Assembly: GCA_947074225.1 (NCBI GenBank)
Contig: CAMTOX010000064.1
Coordinates: 1-8,562 of the forward strand
Source of the DNA: an uncultured bacterium
GTDB taxonomy: Bacteria > Bacteroidota > Bacteroidia > Bacteroidales > Paludibacteraceae
Length of the DNA stretch: 8,562 bases
Reading direction: 5' to 3'
The stretch's first letter is position 1. Every line of letters begins with the position of its first letter. This document shows, piece by piece, positions 1 to 5,163 of this stretch. A program made the position numbers and the translations under genes. The notes beneath the pieces were generated by a model. It ran no database searches, was not told the DNA's origin, and was given only the letters and a program-made list of their open reading frames with translations.

Positions 1-130
1 GGTGTATACTATAAATTCTTTACTCTCCAGCCTCTACTCATTGGGTAATATTATTTCACAGGAAGTGCTCTTCTTTTGTTATTATCAACTAAAACTATTG
101 CTCTATTCTTCAATGAAGCTTGCAGCTTAT

Positions 131-155
131 ATAATATTTGTAATGATAATATTAT
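131..155. repeat. AT-only 8-bp inverted repeat
   Basis: ATAATATT (131-138) and AATATTAT (148-155) are perfect inverted copies around a 9-base spacer. A smaller inverted repeat, AAGCT/AGCTT, lies just before it at 116-128. All the pairs in the main stem are A-T, so the structure would be weak and could arise by chance in such AT-rich DNA. It might be the remains of a terminator for a gene left of the window, but no T-run follows it. The rest of bases 1-213 shows no open frame or RNA gene that I can support. Confidence 0.25.
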
Positions 156-213
156 AATACCCAAAAACACATAATGATACTTTTGAGTTCTTCATTAATT
201 TTATTAGTATATT

Positions 214-221
214 TACTTTTG
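214..221 (+). promoter_or_regulatory. Candidate -7 promoter box (TACTTTTG)
   Basis: TACTTTTG matches the Bacteroidota -7 consensus TAnnTTTG exactly. It lies 70 bases before the ATG at 292, so transcription starting a few bases downstream would give a leader of roughly 60-65 nt. No TTTG -33 element sits at the usual spacing of about 19-21 bases; the nearest TTTG (182-185) is too far away. The call therefore rests on one box only. Confidence 0.45.
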
Positions 222-255
222 TACTTTCTTTTATGGCATTTCATTTGATATTTTA

Positions 256-276
256 ATGCTGTAATGCTTATATGCT
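256..276 (+). repeat. Three ATGCT copies at 8-base spacing
   Basis: ATGCT occurs at 256-260, 264-268 and 272-276, with an exact period of 8 bases. The array ends 15 bases before the start codon of the lipoprotein gene and lies downstream of the candidate promoter. It could be a protein-binding array in the leader or a chance run in AT-rich DNA. A period of 8 does not match the 10.5-bp helical turn, which argues mildly against a row of identical bound proteins on one face. Confidence 0.3.
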
Positions 277-291
277 AACCTTTAATAGATT

Positions 292-1440
292 ATGAAACGA
301 TTAACCCTTAAGTTGCTAGCTTTTCTATTTATAGTATTTTCTATGAGTGGTTGTTCCCTTTTGAAATTTTCTATAGATACAGGCGACTTGCCTTTAACTG
401 CCGAGGCCATGCGAATTCGTATGCTCACACGTGGTTATTATTATGAGATGACTAGTAACATAGCTCAGGCTGCCGATACTATCATAGCTCAGAGTTCTCA
501 CCCCGATGCTCAGATACGTGCTATTCAGTGGAAGATTAATGCCACTAAAGCTGCGGTAAGTGCCTCTATGCAGAGTGCTCCAGAGATAGCTTTAGTAGAT
601 ACATGGATATTGGCCAAACGAATGGATCAAGCCTTCAGCATGTCGCCCGACAGTTTATTATTCTATGAGCACTCTGACATTGCTCGCCGAACAGCGGCAC
701 ACATTCTCTTGAAGATAGATACCGTAGCACACATGTCGCTGGATAAGAAGAAGTATCCATTAATAGTGGAATTTGTAGATATGTATATGGCAAACAACCC
801 TATTACTAGTGCCGAGATAGAGCCGGTAAACACCATGTTGCTATTTGTGGAATATATGCGAAACCATGGCGAGGAGTATATGACCCCTATAGGTACTATT
901 TCTGAAGGTACTGCCAACGTGTCCGATCAAGTGTCGGGACAGATAGATGCTATAACTCGTAGCTTAGGTTGGGGAGTCGATTTGGTACAGCTGAAGTTTG
1001 AACAAGATGGCATGCGCGATAAACTTGCCATGCAGCTAGATACTTTAGAGGCCGATTTACGACGTATGGTAGTTGTTGTTGAACATCTGCCAGAGATTTC
1101 TAACTACCTGATGAAGGAGCTGTCGGCTCGTGTGAATGATATTGTTTATGAACTTAACCATACTGTTGATAATACTTTTGACAAGGTAAACTTCCAACGT
1201 TTAGCGCTTCAAGATTTCGTAGACGAACAACGTGACTCTCTGATAGTACAAGCACAACGTGCTGTAGATGCTGCTGTGGCAGAAACCATGAGCCTTGTGC
1301 CCGGATTAATAGGTAAGGTGCTGCTCTATATAGTACTCTTCTTTTTAGTAATGCTTTCGGTACCATTTGTACTGGGATTCTTGCTTGGTAAAGCTCGTCG
1401 TGGGAAAAAGAAAGATAATGATCCAACTCATAACGTTTAG
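292..1440 (+). CDS. Uncharacterised lipoprotein with C-terminal membrane helix
   Basis: I do not recognise this 382-residue protein, so no function is assigned. The N-terminus is a lipoprotein signal: Lys/Arg at 2-3, a hydrophobic stretch to about 18, then Ser-Gly-Cys with the candidate lipidated cysteine at 21. Residues about 35-200 look mostly helical and resemble helical-repeat or TPR-like proteins only loosely. Residues about 208-335 are charged, probably helical and possibly coiled-coil. A strongly hydrophobic segment at about 339-366 is followed by a very basic stretch (KARRGKKK, 367-374), as in a transmembrane helix with its C-terminus in the cytoplasm. Lipid anchor plus helix suggests inner-membrane attachment at both ends with the body in the periplasm. 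The ATG at 292 is chosen because the signal sequence begins right there. No partner gene is adjacent on the same short-spaced transcript. The coding call is firm; the topology is inference. Confidence 0.9.
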   Translation: MKRLTLKLLAFLFIVFSMSGCSLLKFSIDTGDLPLTAEAMRIRMLTRGYYYEMTSNIAQAADTIIAQSSHPDAQIRAIQWKINATKAAVSASMQSAPEIALVDTWILAKRMDQAFSMSPDSLLFYEHSDIARRTAAHILLKIDTVAHMSLDKKKYPLIVEFVDMYMANNPITSAEIEPVNTMLLFVEYMRNHGEEYMTPIGTISEGTANVSDQVSGQIDAITRSLGWGVDLVQLKFEQDGMRDKLAMQLDTLEADLRRMVVVVEHLPEISNYLMKELSARVNDIVYELNHTVDNTFDKVNFQRLALQDFVDEQRDSLIVQAQRAVDAAVAETMSLVPGLIGKVLLYIVLFFLVMLSVPFVLGFLLGKARRGKKKDNDPTHNV

Positions 1441-1451
1441 AAATTAAACGT
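1433..1451 (+). repeat. 7-bp hairpin over the lipoprotein stop codon
   Basis: ACGTTTA (1433-1439) and TAAACGT (1445-1451) form a perfect 7-bp stem with a 5-base loop that spans the TAG stop. No T-run follows, so this is a weak candidate for a terminator or mRNA 3'-end structure. Confidence 0.3.
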
Positions 1452-1629
1452 ACTAACAATAAATATTGCTATCAATAATTAATAATGTTCCAATTTTTGG
1501 TGGTAGGATATGTTATTTTGTTGTATAAATTTGATTAATAGATACTCATAATATTAGAATATCTTTTAAAAAAGAGCAAATACAAGCGATAACATTTAGT
1601 AAATTAGATAATCTAAAAATAGTTTATTA

Positions 1630-1637
1630 TATCTTTG
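1630..1637 (+). promoter_or_regulatory. Candidate -7 promoter box (TATCTTTG)
   Basis: TATCTTTG is an exact match to TAnnTTTG. No clear TTTG -33 box lies at the usual spacing. Transcription would be expected to start near 1641-1645, giving a leader of about 100 nt before the beta-barrel ATG at 1744. The last base of the box is the first base of the terminator-like stem at 1637-1661, so the promoter and the hairpin are physically merged. Confidence 0.5.
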
Positions 1638-1668
1638 TGGTGTCAATTAGTTTGGCACCACATTTTTT
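1637..1668 (+). terminator. Terminator-like hairpin inside the promoter region
   Basis: GTGGTGTC (1637-1644) pairs with GGCACCAC (1654-1661) through 8 pairs, one of them a G-U wobble, around a 9-base loop. TTTTTT follows at 1663-1668. The layout is that of an intrinsic terminator. A transcript reading through from the lipoprotein gene would contain the whole hairpin. A transcript started at the overlapping -7 box would lack most of the left arm. Termination is inferred from the shape only. Confidence 0.5.
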
Positions 1669-1697
1669 ATTGAATAGAAGTGAAGCGCAGTGGTGCC
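1654..1697 (+). promoter_or_regulatory. Competing leader hairpin (anti-terminator geometry)
   Basis: GGCACCAC (1654-1661) is a perfect 8-base complement of GTGGTGCC (1690-1697), with a 28-base loop. The same GGCACCAC is the right arm of the terminator-like hairpin upstream, so the two pairings exclude each other. This is the arrangement seen in attenuators and expression-platform leaders. I recognise no ligand-binding core or leader peptide, so any regulatory role for the downstream beta-barrel gene is a hypothesis. Confidence 0.4.
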
Positions 1698-1743
1698 CGT
1701 AATTTTCGGATTCTATTATCTAATCAAAACTTTAGCAGTCATT

Positions 1744-2289
1744 ATGAAGCAGTTTATTAAACCCCTCTTATTAGCCATTCTTTTAGTAACTATAGTACCA
1801 ATAGCTAGCGCCTATCGCCCTTACAATATGTCGGCAGGTATAAATTTGGGTTCCCTTCAGGGGGTGTCTTATAAGATGTTCGTAACCGATAGGTTCGCTT
1901 TTCAAGCGGATTTTGGTGGTAAGATAAGCTTTATGCGTATCAATAGTTACCATAATGACCAATATACTATGCACGTGAATGAGACCAATTGGGCTCTTGT
2001 GCTAAACCCTAATGGTATGTACGAGCAGAATTTCCTAACTACTTCTTCAGCCTCTTTGTATTGGTTTGCCGGAGGTGGTTTAAGTATAGGTTACTCTTTC
2101 AGTAATCACTTTAGAAATACGGGTCAGTTTGGTGTTAATGCCATAGGTGGCATGGAGAGTGCTTTCTTTGCTGTTCCATTAACACTTCAGATAGACTTTC
2201 GTCCAGGATATGGAATGCTTTTTAGCAATAATATTACGCACAATTTCTTTGATTGGTCGTTAAACCTCTCTTTGCGTTATTACTTTTAA
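1744..2289 (+). CDS. Small outer-membrane beta-barrel protein
   Basis: This 181-residue protein has a signal peptide at its N-terminus: Lys at 2 and 6, a hydrophobic core to about 19, and a likely cleavage after Ala-Ser-Ala at about 21-23. The mature part is rich in Gly, Ser, Asn and aromatic residues with alternating polarity, and ends in Tyr-Tyr-Phe. A terminal aromatic residue of this kind is the usual C-terminal signal of outer-membrane barrels. Its length would suit an 8-strand barrel similar in size to OmpX or OmpW; that comparison is by size and style, not by recognised homology. The ATG at 1744 is preferred over the in-frame GTG at 1690 because the signal peptide begins at the former. 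It has no close neighbour on the same transcript and its own structured leader. The role is unknown: small porin, adhesin-like barrel or envelope stability factor are all possible. Confidence 0.8.
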   Translation: MKQFIKPLLLAILLVTIVPIASAYRPYNMSAGINLGSLQGVSYKMFVTDRFAFQADFGGKISFMRINSYHNDQYTMHVNETNWALVLNPNGMYEQNFLTTSSASLYWFAGGGLSIGYSFSNHFRNTGQFGVNAIGGMESAFFAVPLTLQIDFRPGYGMLFSNNITHNFFDWSLNLSLRYYF

Positions 2290-2317
2290 TAACACTTAAA
2301 GTCTATAATAGTTTTAT

Positions 2318-2351
2318 TTTGCCACTCTTTCTTATGGGAAAGAGTGGCAAA
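2318..2351 (+). terminator. Perfect 14-bp hairpin after the barrel gene
   Basis: TTTGCCACTCTTTC (2318-2331) and GAAAGAGTGGCAAA (2338-2351) form an unbroken 14-bp stem with a 6-base loop, 28 bases after the stop codon. A further wobble pair and an A-T pair can extend it to 16. It most likely ends the beta-barrel transcript or protects its 3' end. Only a short mixed sequence, not a clean T-run, follows it on either strand, so it is not a textbook intrinsic terminator. Confidence 0.55.
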
Positions 2352-2454
2352 GTCGTTTATAGGCATAACATAGTGTGTATTGAGCATCTCATAGATTGTG
2401 CAACACTATATAGTCGGCACATCTTTTGTATCCAATCAAATAAATTATAATATT

Positions 2455-3171
2455 ATGAAGACAACATTAGAACGCGCTACACAACGCTTTAAAGATGTCA
2501 AAGATGGATACGATGTTTACTATTCATTTAGCTTTGACGATTATTACAATCCAGACCGTATGCACTTCGGTGCTTTACGCGTATTGAACGATTTTGTAAT
2601 TAAATATGGGCATGGTTTTGAACTGCATCAACATGCCAATATGGAGGTTGTAACAATACCATTACATGGTGTGTTGCACCATAAAGATTCTAAAGGTCAT
2701 GATGAAGAGCTTACTTGGGGGCAACTAAAAGTATTAAGTACAGGCATGGGAATCTATCATAGTGAGCGCAATGATGTGGAGGATAGTACTTTAGAATTGC
2801 TGCAAATATGGATTAGTCCGGAACGTTTCAATACAGTACCTCACTACAATATGTACGATTTTGGTAAGCTTCTTAAGACTAATGAGTTTACTTTGGTAGT
2901 AGCACCTAATGGTATGGCACCTGCAAGGGTGTTACAACAAGCTTGGTTTACTATAGGTGTGTTTGAACAAGCCACCACTCAGGTTTATACCTTAGAACAA
3001 CTAGGTAATGGAGTGTACCTTTATGTTATAGAAGGAGGGGTGAATTTACGCAGTATTAAATTAGAGCGACGTGATGCTGTGATGATAGAGGAGTGCGAAT
3101 CTTTTACCGTTGATATGGCACCAGGTTCTAAAGTGCTTTTGATAGAGGTACCTATGATTACCCTCTCTTAA
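2455..3171 (+). CDS. Pirin-family bicupin protein
   Basis: The 238-residue product matches the pirin family, and E. coli YhhW in particular, over its N-terminal cupin. Shared features include Ser-Phe-Ser-Phe-Asp at about 24-28, HFGALRVLND at 37-46, and the metal-binding residues His58, His60, His102 and Glu104. These correspond to the His-His-His-Glu set reported for YhhW, each one residue later. Bacterial pirins are cytoplasmic, non-haem metal proteins; YhhW has quercetin dioxygenase activity in vitro, but physiological roles vary and are mostly unknown. The C-terminal half (about 135-238) is the less conserved second cupin. The start at 2455 is chosen because it follows an A/T-rich stretch typical of this phylum and begins at the family N-terminus; the in-frame ATG at 2398 adds 19 residues that do not look like family sequence. 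The gene is isolated, with hairpins on both sides. I found no clear TAnnTTTG box upstream. Family assignment is secure; the substrate is not known. Confidence 0.92.
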   Translation: MKTTLERATQRFKDVKDGYDVYYSFSFDDYYNPDRMHFGALRVLNDFVIKYGHGFELHQHANMEVVTIPLHGVLHHKDSKGHDEELTWGQLKVLSTGMGIYHSERNDVEDSTLELLQIWISPERFNTVPHYNMYDFGKLLKTNEFTLVVAPNGMAPARVLQQAWFTIGVFEQATTQVYTLEQLGNGVYLYVIEGGVNLRSIKLERRDAVMIEECESFTVDMAPGSKVLLIEVPMITLS

Positions 3172-3245
3172 TCCATAAAGCAATGCTTTTGGTTCTATTG
3201 TGTAGCAACCTATAATTAACGAATAGTTTTTTGTTTGTTTATAAT

Positions 3246-3297
3246 GAGTCTAATGCGTAGTATCTTAAAGATATATTTATCGCATTAGACTCTTTTT
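3246..3297 (+). terminator. Intrinsic terminator of the pirin gene
   Basis: GAGTCTAATGCG (3246-3257) pairs perfectly with CGCATTAGACTC (3281-3292), and TTTTT follows at 3293-3297. The 23-base loop contains a small inner inverted repeat (TATC/GATA). It lies about 75 bases after the pirin stop codon. The 12-bp stem with an immediate T-run is a good rho-independent terminator in the + direction. Confidence 0.8.
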
Positions 3298-3500
3298 GTT
3301 TTAACATGCTATGGCTTATTACTATGGAAAGAATTATAATGGATGGTGTGATTTTAGAATTATGTATTGCCATTTTATTCGTGCCAAATAGTCAATGTAT
3401 TTGTATGTAATAATGCTTTTAGTGACCCTCTATATCTAGAATCATTTCATTAGAAGTACTCTTATTTTATCAAAAAGGCAAAGCTAATCCACATTTTTTG

Positions 3501-3508
3501 TATTTTTG
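3501..3508 (+). promoter_or_regulatory. Candidate -7 box for gldB-fur (TATTTTTG)
   Basis: TATTTTTG matches TAnnTTTG, 70 bases before the gldB ATG. The expected start near 3513-3516 would give a leader of about 65 nt. No TTTG lies at the normal -33 distance; the TTTG at 3497-3500 is directly adjacent and cannot serve. The area is T-rich, which raises the chance of a coincidental match. Confidence 0.4.
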
Positions 3509-3517
3509 TATTTCTCA

Positions 3518-3539
3518 ACCGGTATAATCTTTTCCCGGT
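3518..3539 (+). promoter_or_regulatory. Short GC-rich leader hairpin before gldB
   Basis: ACCGG (3518-3522) and CCGGT (3535-3539) form a 5-bp stem with a 12-base loop. It stands out as the only GC-rich patch in this interval. It would lie at the very 5' end of a transcript from the box at 3501-3508, where it might stabilise the mRNA. No T-run follows, so it is not a terminator. Confidence 0.3.
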
Positions 3540-3578
3540 GGAGTAATTCATTTGTTATTATTTAATATATTGTTATAC

Positions 3579-4619
3579 ATGAAACAGAATAGAGTGTTGG
3601 GTTCTAGAAGAGGGATTATTATAGGAAGTATGTTTATGCTTGTGCTGTTGCTGTGTTTTACCAGCTGTAGTAGAGAGAAGCGTAAGGCCAATCTTAAAGG
3701 TATAGATTTTAATGTTGAGATAGGTAGGTTTGATCAGGCATTTTGGTCGCTCGATACTACTAAATTAGAACAATCGCTTGTTCAGCTTGATAAAGAGTTC
3801 CCAGGAATGACCGATATCTATTTAGAGAAAGTGGTGCAGTTTGGTCCTAAAGATAGTGTTCAGACGCATCAAATTATCAAGAGTTTCCTTGCCGATACTA
3901 CCGTTGCAGTACTTTATAATGCTGCTTTAACCAAATATGACGATGTTTCCTCTTTTGAGAAGCAACTTACTACAGCCTTCCGTAGAGCGCACTATTTCTT
4001 TCCAACACTACCACTACCTAAACTTTATATGCACTTGTCGGGATTCAATCAGAGTGTTATAGTGGGCGAAGATTTCATCTCATTAAGTGCCGATAACTAT
4101 ATGGGTGAGAATTTCGCGTTGTATAAAGAGGCAGGAATATTTAGTTATCAACAGCTCAATATGCGTCCGGAAAAGATTGTAAGTGATTATCTTTCGGCTT
4201 ATTTAATGACAGAATTTCCTTTTCGCACCTCCGACAATTCACTTTTGGAGGAGATTATTTATCGCGGTAAACTAATCTATGTATTAACAGTACTACTGCC
4301 AAATGAGTCCGAGTCTGTGATTATGGGCTATACTCCCGACCAGATGAAATGGGTGAAGGGATACGAAAAGAACATGTGGCTAATGCTTGTAGAGAGCAAA
4401 GATCTTTTTACTACCCATTTAATACAGAAGGGACGTTACTTAAACGATGGTCCTTTTACATTACCATTTACTCAAGAGTCGCCAGCTCGTGGGGGAGTAT
4501 ATATAGGTTGGCAAATAGTAGAATCTTTCATGAAACGTAACCCGCAGGTAACTCTCCAACAACTAATGGAGTTACACAATGCACAGTATATCTTAGAAAT
4601 GTCGGGATATAACCCATAA
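3579..4619 (+). CDS. gldB: GldB-family lipoprotein
   Basis: This 346-residue protein resembles GldB, a lipoprotein needed for gliding in Flavobacterium johnsoniae and conserved in many Bacteroidota that do not glide. It begins with a basic stretch (Arg5, Arg10-Arg11), a hydrophobic core at about 13-26, and Phe-Thr-Ser-Cys with candidate lipid-bearing Cys30. Family-like blocks follow: the IGRFDQAFWSLD region soon after the anchor, a central segment with Ser-Ala-Asp-Asn-Tyr-Met-Gly, then a GKLIYVLTVLLP block, and near the end SPARGGVYIGWQIVESFM (about 301-318). The ATG at 3579 is used because the signal sequence starts there; the longer frame would begin at a TTG. fur follows after 13 bases, so the two probably share a transcript. 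No other gliding or type IX secretion gene is in the window, so a motility role should not be assumed. The name reflects family membership, not a demonstrated function. Confidence 0.85.
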   Translation: MKQNRVLGSRRGIIIGSMFMLVLLLCFTSCSREKRKANLKGIDFNVEIGRFDQAFWSLDTTKLEQSLVQLDKEFPGMTDIYLEKVVQFGPKDSVQTHQIIKSFLADTTVAVLYNAALTKYDDVSSFEKQLTTAFRRAHYFFPTLPLPKLYMHLSGFNQSVIVGEDFISLSADNYMGENFALYKEAGIFSYQQLNMRPEKIVSDYLSAYLMTEFPFRTSDNSLLEEIIYRGKLIYVLTVLLPNESESVIMGYTPDQMKWVKGYEKNMWLMLVESKDLFTTHLIQKGRYLNDGPFTLPFTQESPARGGVYIGWQIVESFMKRNPQVTLQQLMELHNAQYILEMSGYNP

Positions 4620-4632
4620 TGTTAATTAGCAT

Positions 4633-5100
4633 ATGACTACCAATGACGAGTTTGAAGATGTTGCGGCGCGTTTAGATCACTATCTACTCGAGCATAAACA
4701 GCGACGTACCGTGGAACGTAAAGAGATTCTACGGCAGATTTACCTTATAGATGGTCACTTCACGGCCACTATGCTTCATGAGCTTATGCAAGGTCATTTT
4801 CAGGTTAGTTTGGCAACGGTTTATAATTCGCTTGATCTTTTTACAAAATTAGATATTATTGTGCGCCATCAATTCTCGACCGATGTTGTCGAATATGAGC
4901 GCTTTAGTCGTAACCAAACTCATCATCATAGGGTATGTACGGAGTGCGGAACAGTCAAGGAATTTAGCGATGTTAAGATGCGTAGAGCTATTAATAACAG
5001 AGAATTTCCAAGTTTTCATACCACCCATTTCTCACTTTATCTCTACGGAGTGTGCAAAAAGTGTCAGAAGAAGCGGGGATTTAGAAAGAAGAAGATGTAA
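4633..5100 (+). CDS. Fur-family metal-responsive transcriptional regulator
   Basis: This 155-residue protein has the Fur-family layout. The N-terminal winged-helix domain (about 1-85) includes a recognition helix around SLATVYNSLDLF (59-70), a hallmark of the family. The C-terminal dimerisation and metal domain (about 86-145) has His97-His98-His99 before Cys102-x-x-Cys105 and a second pair Cys141-x-x-Cys144; the four cysteines form the structural zinc site in many Fur proteins. The C-terminal tail is very basic. Family members repress or activate metal uptake and stress genes using Fe, Zn, Mn or peroxide as the signal, and sequence alone does not tell Fur from Zur or PerR here. It starts 13 bases after gldB and is likely co-transcribed with it. 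The TAA stop runs straight into the shared terminator. No target operator was identified in this window. Confidence 0.92.
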   Translation: MTTNDEFEDVAARLDHYLLEHKQRRTVERKEILRQIYLIDGHFTATMLHELMQGHFQVSLATVYNSLDLFTKLDIIVRHQFSTDVVEYERFSRNQTHHHRVCTECGTVKEFSDVKMRRAINNREFPSFHTTHFSLYLYGVCKKCQKKRGFRKKKM

Positions 5101-5140
5101 AAAAAGGTCTTGAATGTAAATGTACATTCAAGACCTTTTT
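5099..5140. terminator. Bidirectional terminator between fur and purA
   Basis: AAAAAGGTCTTGAATGTA (5101-5118) and its perfect complement at 5123-5140 form an 18-bp stem with a 4-base loop. In the + direction the right arm ends in TTTTT, serving fur. In the - direction the complement of the A-run at 5099-5105 gives seven T, serving purA, whose stop codon is 23 bases away. The A-run begins inside the fur stop codon itself, so there is no spacer. Convergent genes with one symmetrical hairpin make this call strong. Confidence 0.88.
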
Positions 5141-5163
5141 GTTGTTATTATATGAGTGATCTT

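Larger units (their letters stand above)
1441..1743. other. Gene-free AT-rich interval with leader structures
   Basis: These 303 bases separate the lipoprotein gene from the beta-barrel gene. The first 180 or so bases (to about 1625) are AT-rich and show no open frame or structure that I can support. The last 120 bases hold a -7 box, a terminator-like hairpin and a competing hairpin, listed separately. An in-frame GTG at 1690 extends the downstream frame, but it would put about 18 unlikely residues ahead of a good signal peptide. Confidence 0.6.
3172..3578. other. Gene-free interval between pirin and gldB
   Basis: These 407 bases hold the pirin terminator (3246-3297), a degenerate copy of a 25-base sequence also seen near the left edge (3444-3468), a candidate -7 box (3501-3508) and a small leader hairpin (3518-3539). 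Two tiny overlapping reading frames at 3306-3410 (34 codons) and 3311-3391 (26 codons) are not supported as genes. The remaining bases show nothing I can interpret. Confidence 0.6.

Noticed and set aside
1690..1743. GTG start giving an 18-residue N-terminal extension of the barrel protein
   Set aside because: The extension would bury the signal peptide, which starts exactly at the ATG at 1744; the GTG is part of the leader hairpin arm.
2253..2450. 65-codon reading frame overlapping the end of the barrel gene
   Set aside because: It runs through the barrel gene's 3' end in another frame and then through both arms of the 14-bp hairpin. Composition looks like translated non-coding DNA.
3306..3410. 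34-codon hydrophobic reading frame, overlapping a 26-codon frame at 3311-3391, in the pirin-gldB gap
   Set aside because: It begins only 9 bases after the pirin terminator T-run, with no promoter box between, and neither frame shows a recognisable motif or start context. Short frames like this are expected by chance in about 400 bases.
3579..4619. Evidence for a gliding motility or type IX secretion locus
   Set aside because: Only the GldB-family gene is present. None of the core gliding or secretion genes (gldK-N, sprA, porV-like) are in the window, and GldB homologues occur in non-gliding Bacteroidota.
4859..5113. 84-codon reading frame inside fur, and similar long frames opposite guaA, purA and the first lipoprotein gene
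   Set aside because: They lie wholly or almost wholly within well-supported genes in other frames and show no family motif; they are by-products of the real coding sequence.
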